Below are positions 43,793 to 56,300 of a stretch of DNA of 64,000 bases, piece by piece (the stretch's first letter is position 1; each line of letters starts with the position of its first letter). Below the pieces are notes generated by a model. It saw only the letters and a program-made list of their open reading frames with translations, ran no database searches and had not been told where the DNA came from. The stretch comes from Cochliopodium minus (Eukaryota > Discosea > Himatismenida > Cochliopodiidae): positions 45,966 through 109,965 of the forward strand of contig JAMYWO010000144.1 in NCBI GenBank assembly GCA_024220525.1, read 5' to 3'. Made by a program: the position numbers and the translations under genes.

Positions 43793-46700
43793 ATGAAATC
43801 CTTTATTTTGATTTTAATTTCTTTATCATTCCTTTATGCATTGAAATATGAAGGGGAATCAAGATTCCATCCTGAATTCATCCAAAAGCAAAAATTGCCA
43901 ACCCAATGGCAAGAAATGGACAATGCTAATCTTGGTGGTGAGATCGTCTCCTTCATGATCGCTATCAAATACAGAAATAGAAAACAATTTGATAGCCTCT
44001 TCGAGAAAATCACAGATCCTAAATCCCCAGAATATGGAAAATATCTTTCTCGTGAATCCATCAGAGATATGATTGGAGCTGATAGAAGAACACTCAGAGT
44101 AATCAAAGGTACAAATAATAAAATAAAATTATAAATTCATAATTTTTTTTAAAAGTATAATATGTTATTGGTTATTGTAACAATTATCTCTTATTTCATT
44201 TTTGTTAACATAATTATAATACTGTGTGATAAAATATAAAAAAAATAATAATTTTCTTTCTCTTTTTCTTCCATTTAATAAATAAAATAAATATAAATTT
44301 AAAAACAATTGAATTTGATACATACAATCAATCAATTCACTTTATATCCAATTAAAATTTTTCTTTCCATGAACAGATTTCCTCCAAGCATACAATCTCT
44401 CTGGACAAGAAAGCTACGACAGAAGTTACATGCATGTACAAGGAAAAATCTCAGACATCAACAACGCATTCAAAGCAGATTTGAGACAATACATCCACAA
44501 GGAGAATCAAAAGGTGATCCACATCAGTTTGGTTCCATACTCCCTTCCTTTGTCCATCTCCAAGTTAGTCGACATGATCACTGGTTTCACTTACTTCCCT
44601 ATCGAAAATTTGATCTCCAAAAAGTATTTCGGAGGAGCTACTGTCTCCAATATTAATGTTGGGTAAAGTTCTTTTTTTAAAAATTTTAATTTTTGTTTTT
44701 ATTCATTTCATCTTTCTTCACATTATATCTCAAAAAAATTTAATTATTTTTAAAGTTTGCTACTTTTTTTTTCTCATTATCTCATTGATTGTTTTGTTAT
44801 TTTATTCTTAAACTTTATCATATTTTTTGACTTTTATTCATTATTTTGTTTCATTTTATTAATTTTGTTTTTTTTTTTTCTAATACTTTTCCTCCTAAAG
44901 ACCTGCTCAATTAAGACAAAGATACAATGTTTCTGCAATCGGAGGATTATCATCCAACAACTCCCAAGCAGTAGCAGAATTCCAAGACCAATACTACTCT
45001 CCATCTGGTAAAAAAATAACTAAAAAATAATAAATATTAAGAAAATAAAATAACTAATAATTGTGAAAATAAAAATAATAAAAATGATAAATACAAGAAA
45101 AAAATAAAATTCAAAACTTAATTTAATTTTTTATTAAAAAAATAAAGATCTCACCACTTTCTTTAACAAATTCGTCTCCAATTCAAACCAATCCACCGTT
45201 TCAAGAGTTGTCGGAACCAACGTTCCTTCATCCCCTGGTGTCGAGGCTTCCTTGGACATCCAATACATCATGGGTGTCAATCCTAACACCAAAACCTACT
45301 TTTACTACACTCCTGGAAGTTTTTGGGATGCCATGGGTAATTTTTTATCAACAATTTTTTTTTAATATATTTCAATTTTTAATTTTAATCTTATTTATTT
45401 ATTGTTGATTTCTTAATTTTTTTTTTTCAATTTATTTTAATTGATCATTAAATGAATTTTTAATTTTTTATTTTTTCTATTATTTTTAAAATTATTTTCA
45501 AATTTTTTTATTAGTTACTTGGGCTGATACCATTTCCAACGAACAAAACCCAGCATTAGGTAAATACCCAAAAACTCCTTTTTATTATTTTTTCATTCAA
45601 TTTATTTCATATTCTCTTATATTTAGTTCACTCTGTTTCTTATGGATGGCAATTTTTTGAGAAACCGTACTTTTTTCGTTTTATATCATCTTAAGATTTT
45701 AATTCTTTCATTTAATTTTTTAATTTTAATTTTTTAATTTTTTCAATTATTTAATTCTTTTATCTTAAATTTTAATTTTTTTTTTTGAATTTTTTTTTTA
45801 ATTTATTTTTTAAATTTTATTTTTTAGGTCAAATGCATACAAACAAAGGCTCAACTCTGACTTTCAAAAAATCTCTTCCAGAGGTGTTTCCATCATCTTT
45901 GCATCAGGAGACTATGGAGCAGGATGTAAAAAAAATTTAAAATTTATTTTTAATTTTTTTTGATAATTTTTCATTTATTTTAATTTATATTTTATTTTTT
46001 TGAATTTTATATTATTTTTTAATTTTTAATTTTTTAATGCTAAAAGGCATTGCTTGCTATGAATTGTCTCCATCCTTCCCTGCTACTTGTCAGTACGTCA
46101 CCTCTGTTGGAGCAACCAGATTCCAACAACAAGCAGTCGGTCCTGAAGAAGCTGTCATCGAATTCAAATCTGGTGGTGGTTTTTCCGAAGATTTTCCAAG
46201 ACCTTCGTAATAAAAAAAAAAAATTTAAAAAAAATTTAATTTTATTTATTTTTAAATATTTTCATTTATTTTTTTGAGATTTTCATTTCTATTTTCATTT
46301 TTATTTTTTCTGTTTATGTTTTATTTTTTATTTTTTATTTTTTATTTTTTATTTTTTATTTTTTATTTTTCATTTTATTTTTACTTTTGTTTATTTTTAA
46401 AATTATTAATTTTCTTTTTTAATATTATTTTCATTTATATTTTTTTTTATTTGTATTTTTTTATTTTTTCATTTTTTTTCTTGGAAAGATACCAATTTGA
46501 TGCAGTCAACAATTATTTGACTACTTGCAAGGATCTCCCTGCATCTTCCAGATACCACGCTGCAGGAAGAGCTACTCCTGATGTCTCTGGTAAAAAAAAA
46601 ATAAAAAAATAAATAATAGAAATTAAAAAATATTAAATAAAAATTATATAAAAATAAAAAATAAAAAAATTAAATAAAAAATAAAAAAATAAAATAAAAA

Positions 46701-47515
46701 TAATAAAAATAATAAAAAATAAAAATAATATAAAAATAAAAAAAATAAAAATAAAAAATAAAATTAATAAAATAAAAATAACATAAAAACAAAAAATAAA
46801 ATATTAATGAAAATTAAAATTTTTTTCTTGTAGCTTTGGGTATTGGCTTTCAAGTCGTTGTTAGTGGAGGTGTAGAAATTGTTGGTGGAACTTCTGCTTC
46901 TGCTCCTGTAAAAAAAGAAAATCATAATTTACTTTACATTATTCATTTAATTATTTATTAATATTTATTAAATTTATTTATTTTTTATGAAAATTTATTT
47001 TATTTATTAATATTTTATTTATTAATATTTTTTTAATTTATTCATTTATATACTTTTTGATTAAATTATTTACCTTTTTTTTTTTTTTTTTGAATGAAGA
47101 CTTTTTCAGCTATCATCTCTTTATTGAATGATATCAGATTGAGGTAAAAAAAAAAATTTTTATTTTTACTATTTTTTATTTTATTTTAATTATTTTTTTT
47201 TCTTCATTTAATTTTTATTTCTTATCTTAGCACCAATGCTCCTCCTTTGGGTTTCTTGAATCCTTTGATCTACTCTTACTTCGCATCCAACAGCACTGCC
47301 TTTTATGATGTAACCATCGGAGACAACCCTCACTCTTGCTGTTTGAAGGGATTTTCTTGCCAAGCTGGATATGTAAATTTTTAATTATTTTTATTTTTTT
47401 GTTTATTTTTTATTTTTTCATTTTCATTTTTATTTTAAAGGATCCTGTAACTGGTGTCGGAACTCCTAACTACGAAGTTTTGAAACAATTGGTTGTTGTC
47501 AACAATAAAAATTAA
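43793..47515 (+). CDS. Sedolisin (TPP1-like) serine protease, secreted
   Basis: S53 family acid protease. A signal peptide (MKSFILILISLSFLYALKYE) is followed by a pro-kumamolisin propeptide (FDSLFEKITDPKSPEYGKYL). The catalytic domain spans about ten further exons. SPGVEASLDIQYIMGVNP carries the catalytic Glu and Asp; HSVSYGWQFFEKP follows; IIFASGDYGAGC carries the oxyanion Asp; GGTSASAPTFSAIISLLNDI carries the nucleophile Ser. It ends with GFLNPLIYS, FYDVTIGDNPHSC and DPVTGVGTPNYEVLKQL, typical of the Ca-binding C-terminus. All active-site residues are present, so it is likely an active lysosomal or digestive-vacuole peptidase. Introns are T- or A-rich. Confidence 0.93.
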
Positions 47516-47705
47516 TAAAAAAAAAATCACTTTATAATCAAAATAATCAAAAAAAAAAATTTTTTTTTTTTGTAAAAAGTCTCTTCAAACTTTAATTTTG
47601 AATTTTTTATTTTAATTTTTAATTTAATTAAAAAAAAAAAAAAATTGAATTTGAAAAGAAAATTAAAAGGAATATTTATTTATATATATATACCTCATTT
47701 TCCAA

Positions 47706-48716
47706 ATGAATACCAAAATAGCCCGAATAATCTCAATGAAATCCAAAATATTGATTTATCATTCTGCTTGTCAGAATGAAATGGTGAATAAAGTATTTGC
47801 CTACACCCAATCTAGAATCATGGAAGAGGAGGATAGACGTATGGAGCTCACATTGAAGGAGATGATGAAATATAAGATGATAATATGCCACACCATCTAC
47901 AAGTTCAAGCATGTGGAAGAATTATGCAAGTTATTGATGCAGTATGTTAACCAAGGAGGAAAATTATTAATCTTAAAGTAAATTTCAAATTGAATTTTCA
48001 TTTAATCCAAAAAAAGAAAAGGATATCTTTAATATTCAAAAATGATGTTTATAGATGCTGCCAAAAATTTCTTCCCAAAGAAATCTTTGATCATCCTGCG
48101 ATCTTTCAAGAAAAAGAGAAGAAGAATGAACCTGGTAAAGAAAAAACAAATTATTTCATTAAAAAAAAAAATTATTTAATTCTTTGAATAAACCATCAGA
48201 AACAAATGATAGAGATTATGTAACGTTTTTGTTAATTTTTATTTTTAATTTTAATCTTTTTCCATTTTTTATTTTTTTATTTTTTATTTTTTATTTTTTA
48301 AAGATACCCGACTCATCTTGCAATAAATATAACAGCCCCTTTTTAGAAGGAGTGGAGGCATTTAACGAAACATGGAGTATTGGCTTCACTGAGCTTGGAA
48401 AAGACGCAAAGTCCATTGGTCATTATTCAAATGGCGAACACATTGGTGCATACAAATATTTTGGTAAAAAAATTGAATAAATTTAATAAAAAAATTTATT
48501 AAAAAAAAAATAAAAAAAAATAAAAATAATAAAAATAAATCAAAAAAATTAAAAAAATTTGTAGATAATGATGGGATGATTGTTTCTATTGGTATCAATC
48601 ATTGGTCTACTGATGAAGCTTTCAGAATTATCTTGAATTGTGTTTTGTTTGCCACGCGAATAGAATGGTCCTCTGATTTACATTTCATTTACAATAAAAA
48701 CAAAAAATTAGGGTAA
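47706..48716 (+). CDS. ThuA/GATase1-like protein, uncharacterised
   Basis: Exons: 47706 to about 47979, about 48009-48133, a short one near 48198, about 48303-48463, and 48564-48716. The first reads ILIYHSACQNEMVNKVFAYT then YKMIICHTIYKFKHVEELCK and LLMQYVNQGGKLLILK. This beta-alpha pattern, ending in an 'open interval, then GGKLLIL' strand, is typical of class-I glutamine-amidotransferase-like (ThuA) folds. The end (SIGHYSNGEHIGAYKYFDND GMIVSIGINHWSTDEAFRII LNCVLFAT) is also like ThuA-type C-termini. There is no obvious catalytic Cys-His-Glu triad, so enzymatic activity is uncertain. Confidence 0.5.
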
Positions 48717-48931
48717 ACAAATTTAATCTTTTTTTTTTTAATTTGGTTAGTAAATTTAAATTTAATTTTAGTGTGGAATGTTTTTTGAGAATAATTTTGG
48801 TGAAAAAAAAAGAAAAAAAGTTTTTTGTTCCTAAAGTGATTTCCCACATAATCATTAAATACTTTGTTTGATTAAAATTTTCTAAAATGGAATCAAATTT
48901 AAATTAAGAATCTTAAAACTTTTCCTCATAT

Positions 48932-49228
48932 TCAATTTAATAGTCTCAAATGTGTTGCTACTCCTTCTGGTAGGGACAAATCATAAGCAGGTCCATCTTT
49001 AGCATTTGTGATTGTTATAGATCTTTCGTCATTGACACTGATCCAACATCCATATTGGCTAGTACCAGAAGATGTGGCTCCATAAATATAAAAGATTCTC
49101 TCATTTCTTTTGAAAATAAATTGCACCCTCGAGAAAATTGTTGTTCCAAGATTATGATAAATTATTGAAGTATGAGAACCACCATAAGCATTCAACCATC
49201 CTGAATCCCACTTTTTTGTTGGAATCAT
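48932..49228 (-). CDS. Small lectin-like beta-sandwich protein, unknown
   Basis: Intronless 98-codon frame starting MIPTKKWDSGWLNAYGGSHT right after an A-run. Patterns WDSGWLNA, SIIYHNLGTTIFSRVQFIF, FYIYGATSS, YGCWISVNDERSITITN are alternating beta strands with a DSGW...HxLG motif similar in shape to H-type-lectin and tail-fibre-like domains. There is no signal peptide. It lies between two convergent/tandem genes and keeps good coding composition, so I take it as real; the function is unknown. Confidence 0.55.
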   Translation of the reverse strand: MIPTKKWDSGWLNAYGGSHTSIIYHNLGTTIFSRVQFIFKRNERIFYIYGATSSGTSQYGCWISVNDERSITITNAKDGPAYDLSLPEGVATHLRLLN

Positions 49229-49366
49229 TTTTTTTTTTCATAAAATTATATTAAATATAAAACTTTTATAATTTTTTTCTTCAAAACCAAAAAAATAAAA
49301 AAAGAAGCAAAACAAAAAATAAACCACAGAATAAAATTTGTTGAAATTTGTTGTTTAATTTAAATT

Positions 49367-50396
49367 TTATATTTTTTTTTCTGCATTAAATATGTAATCG
49401 GAAATTGGTTGTATTGTTTGTTTGTCAAAGGAGGAACACAAAAATATCTCATAATCGCAGTTCAAAGAATTCAAATCAAACTTATTGATTATTTCTTCTT
49501 CATTCATGCAATTTCCCTTGTCTTGTTTGTTACCAACTAAAAAAAATAAAATAAAAATAATTAATTTAAAATGAAAAATAAAAAATAAAAATAAAAAGAA
49601 ATTAAAAAAAAAAAAATAACCAATTATAAGTCTAGAGTTTGTGACCTCTCTTAGTTTAAAAAGTTCTTTCTTGGACTCCTCTATTTTTCCTCTGTCCGAA
49701 CTGTCTATCATGTAGAGCATGTATTGTTCAGTTCCATAGTAATGTCTCCACAAAGGTCTTAAAACAAAATTATTTGGAAAAATAAAAATAAAATATTAAA
49801 AAAATAAATTAATTAATAAAATGCTAAAAACTAAATTCATAAATAAAAATTGAAAAAAAAGTGATAAAAATAATGAAATACCTAATTTTTTCTTGTCCTC
49901 CAACATCACTTTAAAAATGTAAGTAAAATTTCAAAATAAAAACAAAATATTGTCTTTTTACTAAATTGTCAACTCTATGTTGTCCTTGGTGATCGCTTCA
50001 CAATTAAATCCAATTGTTGGTATTGTTTCCACTCTTTCTCCCAGCTTCCACATATAAAGAAATGAAGTTTTGCCACTTTCGTCTAAATTTTTTTTAAAAG
50101 AAATTTGTTGATATTTTAATTGGGGAACATTTTAATTTTTTTTTATTTTAAATTTTTTTTTTTATTTTTTTTTATTTACCTAATCCTAACAATATTCCTT
50201 TAATTTGTTTATCAAATCTTTTATTATTTGCAGCAACTTGTAGATTATTGTTTTCTTCATCTTTATTCTCTATTCCCATCTCCTGGTTGAATCTCTGGGC
50301 AAATTGTTGATCTTCGTTCAATATCTTCATCACAATCTCGAATTTCTTCTCCAAAATCTCTAAATTCCTCTTCAAATTTTCCTTTTTTTCTTCCAT
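49367..50396 (-). CDS. ARF/ARL-family GTPase with N-terminal coiled coil
   Basis: Exons 50396-50180, 50082-49961, 49908-49882, 49757-49621 and 49536-49367. The spliced G domain has [20 protein letters not shown] (P-loop), [10 protein letters not shown] (switch I Thr), [18 protein letters not shown] (switch II with catalytic Gln), GNKQD and a degenerate G5 (CSS). This is clear ARF type. The usual myristoylated N-terminal helix is replaced by about 70 residues of charged coiled coil ([20 protein letters not shown]), with no Gly2. Membrane attachment must differ from classic ARFs. Confidence 0.85.
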
Positions 50397-50619
50397 TTCC
50401 TTTTTAGGTAAATCAAAATCTATTTTTTTTTTGTTTCAAATGAAAATTTTGATTTTAAATTTTAAAAAAAATTCAACTGATTATTTAAAGTAAAAAGCTA
50501 TGAAAACATACCTTTTTCAAAAGAATAGAGATCTCTTTTCTATTCAAAATTAATTAAAATTTCTTGAAAACGTTGATTTAAAAAAAAAAAAATAGAAACT
50601 TTTAATAAAGATAAAGCAA

Positions 50620-51093
50620 ATGGATATTTTTGATGATGTATTGAATTTAGAAGAGAAATGGATATCTGATGGGAAGAACGAGGGATATGACGCAGGAAGC
50701 AGCATGGGAGATCTGGACAGCAAAAATCTGGGATATCAAAAGGGGATAGAGCTGGGGATGGAAATAGGCGAGATATTATCCAACATAGTATATTCCCTCT
50801 ACATCATATCTGAAAATAAAGTGGAGATGAAGAAAGAGTAAAAAAAAAAAAAAAAAAAATTTTCTTTTGAATTTCTCAAAAATAAATTTGACGACCTTTT
50901 CAGGAAGAAAGAGAAGCTATTGGTCACATTGAATGATATGAAGGAAAAAATAGAAAGATTGGATTATGAAGATGCCTCCAGTGAAGAATTGTTCAAGGAG
51001 ATAGATACGCTGAGATCAAAGAACAAGTTGATAACATCTCAATTGGGATTGAATAAAGAGAAGAAACAAGTTAATGAAGAAAATTCTTGGTAA
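50620..51093 (+). CDS. LTO1: LTO1/ORAOV1-like protein (Yae1-LTO1 family)
   Basis: Exons 50620-50837 and 50904-51093. The start MDIFDDVLNLEEKWISDGKN is followed by the G-x3-G ladder GYDAGSSMGDLDSKNLGYQK GIELGMEIGEIL, the hallmark deca-GX3 motif of LTO1/Yae1. Exon 2 is a helical tail ending NSW. In yeast, LTO1-Yae1 recruits the cytosolic Fe-S targeting machinery to the ABC protein Rli1/ABCE1, and the LTO1 C-terminal Trp is important for CIA contact. The terminal Trp here (ENSW, then TAA) fits that, by analogy. Confidence 0.8.
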
Positions 51094-51535
51094 AATGAAG
51101 AAGATTGAAACGAAGTGAAAAGAAAAAAAAAGGTGGGGGGAAGATAATCGATTTAAAAAAAAAACGAAAGAAACATCTTTTATTGAAAAAGCAAAATAAA
51201 AAATTAAAAAATAAACTTTAAACAATAAAAGAAAAAAAAAAGAAAATCATTCTTTACAGTTCAAGAAAGTATAATTAATAAAGAGAAACAAATCTCCATC
51301 TCGAATGAGGAAGATAGTTCATATTTAATTTTTGTTGAAATTTATAATAATTTAATTTAAATAATAAAATTTTTAAATAGATGAAGGGGGTGAACATTCA
51401 TATACATTCTTCGAGAATATCGTTTGTCTCAATATTCTCTAGCCATGAACTTTACAAAAAAAAAAAAAAATTTAATTAAAAAAAAAATTAAAAATTATTA
51501 TTCTTATAAAATTTTCAAATAATTTTAAATTAAAA

Positions 51536-52451
51536 TTATTGTATTACATAGTCCATGACTGCAGAAAACGCGCCAAAGCTTACACATCCACCAGGGAGAA
51601 ATTTAGGACCCATTCTGGTGGCTAATAAAGAACCAGTGATACATCCTCCTAGAATACCATTATACGAATCTTTTTTACCTCTTGCTTTTTCTACCAAACA
51701 TTCGGAGCCTGTGAACAACAATCCCACCATTGCAAAACTTTTACCATACCACCAACTTGTCTTTCCCAAACTTTTGAAGTATTCTTTGTAGTTCATTTTC
51801 TTTTCTGGTTGTACTATCCCTGCTCCATACCTTTTTTTATTATTTTTTAAATTTTTAAATTTAGATTCTTTTTTTATTTATTTATTATTTATTCTTTTAT
51901 TAATTTTTCTTTTCTTGATAAGTATTTTTCTTTTATTGGAGAATTTAGCGATATTGTGATTTATTTATTTATAAGAATCAATTTGATGGTTTATATTTTG
52001 TTTAATTTGATCATTTGATAATATATTTTAAGTATCATATCAGCAAATGAAAAATTGTTTCAAAAATATAAAATTTAAATCAAATATATCGTTGAATATG
52101 GAATTTTTTTTGAATTGATAACAATATTGTTGATATTTGATTAAAAAACGAGTTAAATTAAATTTTTTTTACATCGCTCCATCTGGATTTGAAAATACTA
52201 TACCAAATACTAATCCCATCGCTCCTCCCATTGCTCCACCTTTAATTATAAAGGTAAATATATCTTCCTATTTCAAAATATAATCCATTTTTTTTTCTCT
52301 ATTTACTCATTGCAGATTTAAATGCACATGAATCCATTGGATCAAAATCTGCAGGAATCCATTCTAATACTTTGCTATATTGTCCCCATGGATTATGTTG
52401 CAATGCTTTCATATAATCTTTTTGTTGATCATTATTTTTCTTGTCATCCAT
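51536..52451 (-). CDS. TIM22: Tim22, mitochondrial inner-membrane carrier translocase
   Basis: Exons 52451-52307, 52239-52173 and 51830-51536. Splicing gives MDDKKNNDQQKDYMKALQHN, FDPMDSCAFKSAMS, GGAMGGAMGLVFGIVFSNPD, YGAGIVQPEKKMNYKEYFKS, GKSFAMVGLLFTGSECLVEK and ILGGCITGSLLATR. The Tim17/22/23 fold is evident: Gly-rich TM1, the conserved CAFK before it, SxxEC in TM2, and GCITG in TM3. Tim22 inserts carrier proteins. Its neighbour is such a carrier (52840), divergently arranged with a shared upstream region of about 390 bp. Confidence 0.9.
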
Positions 52452-52839
52452 CTATGTATACAAACACAATTAAACAATTTCCCTCTTTCCCAATTTTTTT
52501 TAATATTTCTCTTCAAAATAATAATGATTCAGATATTAAATTTGAGTGGGAATCTTAATTTTAAAAGTGGGAATGGAAATGTGAAAATAATAATCAAAAT
52601 TATACAATGCATAAATCCCTTTAAATTTCCTTCTCCAAACAAAATTCTTCACTATAAATACTTCAAATTGAAAATTGTGAGAGATATTTTATGATAAGTT
52701 GGGAATATCCAACAAAAAATTTGATATTTTCTCTATTTTATTTAATTATTTATTCTGTATAAATTATAAAAAAAAAAAATCAAAATTCTAATTCCCTCTT
52801 TTTTGTTCAAGAATGAAAATATTGGAACAATATAAAACA

Positions 52840-54363
52840 ATGGAATGTCCAATAAACAATCTGGATAAAAATGCCTCAATTAAATATATGGGTTTGATTT
52901 TGAAAATAAATAATAAAAAATAATAAATTCGCCAATTTTTGTTCAAAATAATAAATACTCAGAAACGGGCAATAAAATACCAGCAACATACAAAGTATTT
53001 TCATCAATATTGAGTGGAATGATAACAGCATTTTCAACAACTCCATTGGAAATCGCAAAAACAAGATTACAATCTCAATTAAACTTGAATAATCATCAAT
53101 CAAAAAAGATATACAATGGAACATTGGACACAATTTATAAAATAGCAAAAAATGAAGGAATATCAAGCTTGTATAGAGGAATTACTCCGGCGATAATACA
53201 AATATTGCCCACAGCTGCAATGTAAACAATAAAATTAAAAAAAGATTAAGATAAACATCTTGAAAAATAAGCATTATTCGATTATATTTCTAATTTATTT
53301 TTTTATATTTATTTTATTTTTTCTGTGAAATTAAATTTATTATTTTTTATTCACTCCAAAAAAAAAAATCAAAAAAAAATACAGTTATTATCCAATGTAC
53401 GGAGAAATCAAAGAATTGTTGGATAATTCAAACGAGAAATGGAAAAACAACATAAATCCGCTAATATCAGGATCCTTATCAAGAATCCTCGTAGCAACAA
53501 CATTAGCACCAATAGAATACATTAGAACAAACATACAGTCAAGAAAAGTAGGACCAATACCTGACAAAATATTGGACTTGTCTCGATCCATCATACGAGC
53601 TCAAGGTATATGGGGATTATGGTCTGGTTTGACATCTACCCTCTACAGAGACGTCACTTTTTCTGCATTATATTGGGTTGGATTTGAAACAATAAGGTTT
53701 TTACTTTCGATTTTGGAAAAAAAAATAATTTTTAAATTCACATCAATTGTTTTCATTTTTCATTTTTCTTTTGATTAATAATAAATTTCTTTATTTTAAA
53801 TTATATATTTTATTCTTCACATTTTTGAATAATAATATTTTATTCTATTTTATAAATTTTTTTTGATCAAATTTTTTATTTTAAATTAATTTATTTTCAT
53901 TTTGTAATTTTTTGTTTATCCAATTTTTTTACGTTTTCAGATCTTTCTTGAATAAAAAATTTGATTCTGATGAACAAAATTTTTGGATCAACTTTTCTTC
54001 TGGTTACATTTCTGGAAGTTTGACTTGTGTTTTCACTCACCCATTTGATGTGATAAAAACTCAAAACCAAATGATAATAGAAAAACAAAATGTAAAAAAA
54101 TATTTTAAAAATTTTTAAAATCTATTTTTAATTTAATTATTTATTTTAATTTCATTGTTATTTCATTTATTTTAATTTTTTATTTTTTTTTTTTCTTATA
54201 GAGAACTATCTTGGAATATTTAAAACTCATTTATGTTAGAGAGGGATTCAAAGGCCTTTTTGCTGGTTTAACTCCTAGAATCGTGAGAGTTGGTCCTGCT
54301 TGTGGTATCATGATTGCTTGTTATTTTTATATCACCAATTATTTCCACAACTTGAATTTGTAA
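52840..54363 (+). CDS. Mitochondrial carrier, SLC25A39/40 (Mtm1) type
   Basis: Exons 52840-52891, 52963-53221, 53385-53696, 53941-54091 and 54202-54363, all in phase. Three carrier repeats with P-x-D/E-x-x-K/R motifs: TTPLEIAKTRLQ, LAPIEYIRTNIQ and THPFDVIKTQNQ. Each repeat ends in a GxxxLYRG-type motif: GISSLYRGITPAIIQILPTA, GIWGLWSGLTSTLYRDVTFS and GFKGLFAGLTPRIVRVGPAC. LWSGLxxTLxRDVxFSALYW is typical of SLC25A39/40/Mtm1, linked to mitochondrial glutathione import and manganese/iron homeostasis. Six membrane helices are expected. Confidence 0.9.
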
Positions 54364-54527
54364 TTAATAAAAAAAAGGAAAATGTAGTTTGTACATAAAA
54401 GAGTAACAAAAAAAAAAAGTTTTTTTTTTTACTTTTCAAACCATTATTTATTGAATCAAAACGAATGGAGCACTCGATTAAAGGAATAAAATTAAAATTT
54501 TAATTAAATTTATTAAAAATAAAAAAA

Positions 54528-55053
54528 ATGAATAAAATGAAAAACATTCCCAAAACTGTCAACTTTTTTTTGAGATGTTTGGTTGGTAAAAATGTAATTG
54601 TAGAATTAAGAAATGGAGATATGTTCAGCGGTATCCTCTCTTTCGCTGATAATAAAACAAAGTACCTTTAAAAAAACTTTCCTTTCTTTTTAATAACATT
54701 ATAAAGTATATTACTTGAATCATCCAAAGAATTGAATAAAGAAGTGAGTATCATTCTCCCAATTGACAATTTCTTTTGATTATTTTCACTGATTTATTTG
54801 TTCAGGATGAATCTTTTTCTATGATGAGGTATATTAATGGTAAAAGAGTCCGATATGTACATTTACATCAAGATTTGGATCTCGATAAACAAGCCAAAAA
54901 ATATGTAAGAAGAATTCTCTTTTTTTTTTGTTCCATCCCTTTCATTGTTTTTGCCATTTCAAGATTCAGTCAAGAATACAAATGAAGAAAAGAAATACAA
55001 GACCCAAAAGAGACATGAGAGCAAAAAATATATATGGAGATAAAAGCAAATAA
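54528..55053 (+). CDS. Sm/LSm-domain protein with basic tail (LSM10/SmD-like)
   Basis: Exons 54528-54661, 54707-54743, 54806-54904 and 54964-55053. Spliced: NFFLRCLVGKNVIVELRNGD, MFSGILSFADNKTNILLESS (Sm motif 1), then SFSMMRYINGKRVRYVHLHQ (Sm motif 2), then a Lys/Arg-rich tail (MKKRNTRPKRDMRAKNIYGD) to TAA. GKRVRYVHL in motif 2 is nearest to LSM10 and SmD1-type proteins. It should form part of a heptameric RNA-binding ring. Which ring (spliceosomal or a U7-like one) cannot be decided by eye. Confidence 0.75.
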
Positions 55054-55146
55054 AATTAAAAAAAAATTGTTGTTTTGTTCGACAAAGAATATAAGAGTAT
55101 ATCTTTCGATAATATTTTTTATAGCATAGAAACAATAGAATAAAGA

Positions 55147-56300
55147 ATGTCATTCATATGGGCGAAGACAAATAATAAATCAAATAACAAAAATAAAGAA
55201 AAAATCAAGAAATCAAACAACATCACAAAGATATCAAACAATAACAAAGCAATAAAGAAAGATAATGGAAATAAGAATGTGAAATCTAATTTGATAGAAG
55301 AATCCACAAACAAAAGGAAGAGGGAGAACAATGTTGAGAAAGTAAAAGTAAAAGAAAGTAGTTCGGGACAAAAAAAGAAAAAGACAAAGAATAGAATAAC
55401 AGAAGCAAAAGAAAAGTTGAGGGGATCAAAATTCAGATGGTTAAATGAAAAAATGTATACCACAACAGGAAATGGTAAGAAAAAATGAATATATAATGGA
55501 TATCTAGCATATAATTGAAAAGGGATCACTATTTGTCCATATCTTTTGGATCTTTATTTATAAGTGAATATTTCTTTCAAAATTTAATTTTCCGCTTTTC
55601 TTTTCTTAGAATCATTGGACATGATAAAAGAAGAACCAGAATTATTCATGTTGTATCACGATGGATTTTCTTCCCAAGTCAAAAAATGGCCAGTCAATCC
55701 TGTGGATATCTTCATAAAGTGGATGAAAATGAAGCAGGATTTGATTTTTGCTGATTTTGGATGTGGGGATGCCAAAATCGCAAGATCCTATCCCAAAACT
55801 AAAGTTCACTCGTTCGATTTATATCCGCTTAATGAATATATCACCGTATCTGATAGTTCCAATGTTCCTTTGGAGGATAAATCTGTAGATGTTTCCATCT
55901 TTTCATTATCTTTGATGGGAATTAATTTTATTGATTTTATAAAAGAGGCACATCGAGTATTAAAAGTAGGGTAAGTGATTTAATTAGAAATATTTAAAAA
56001 AATCGATTGGAATCCATCAAAACCCTTACTATCATTTGAATATATCGATTATTTACAAATTTCTCTTTTTTTTTATTATTTTAATTTCTTAGTGGAAGAT
56101 TATGGATTGCAGAAGTCGTATCTAGATTTGAGGGCAGATTTGATGATTTCATCGATTGCATGCGTTCTTTGGGCTTTGATAAAAAATATTTCAACGATGA
56201 TAACAAGATGTTTGTTTTATTTAAGTTTGTGAAGAGTGATCGAATACCTGAGAAGAATGCCAATTTTGTTTTAAAAGCATGCAAATATAAAAAGAGATAA
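55147..56300 (+). CDS. RRP8: RRP8-like rRNA methyltransferase
   Basis: Exons 55147-55474, 55610-55970 and 56093-56300. A Lys/Asn-rich basic N-terminus (nucleolar-type) precedes LRGSKFRWLNEKMYTTTGNE, the entry motif of RRP8. The catalytic Rossmann fold follows: IFADFGCGDAKIARS (SAM site), HSFDLYPLNEYITVSDSSNV PLEDKSVDVSIFSLSLMGIN, then RVLKVGGRLWIAEVVSRF and SLGFDKKYFNDDNKMFVLFK. RRP8 makes m1A in the large-subunit rRNA. All core motifs are intact. Confidence 0.92.

Noticed and set aside
54905-54985. C-terminal hydrophobic extension of the Sm-like protein by reading through the last donor
   Set aside because: GTAAGA at 54905 is a strong donor, and splicing to 54964 gives a basic tail typical of Sm proteins.
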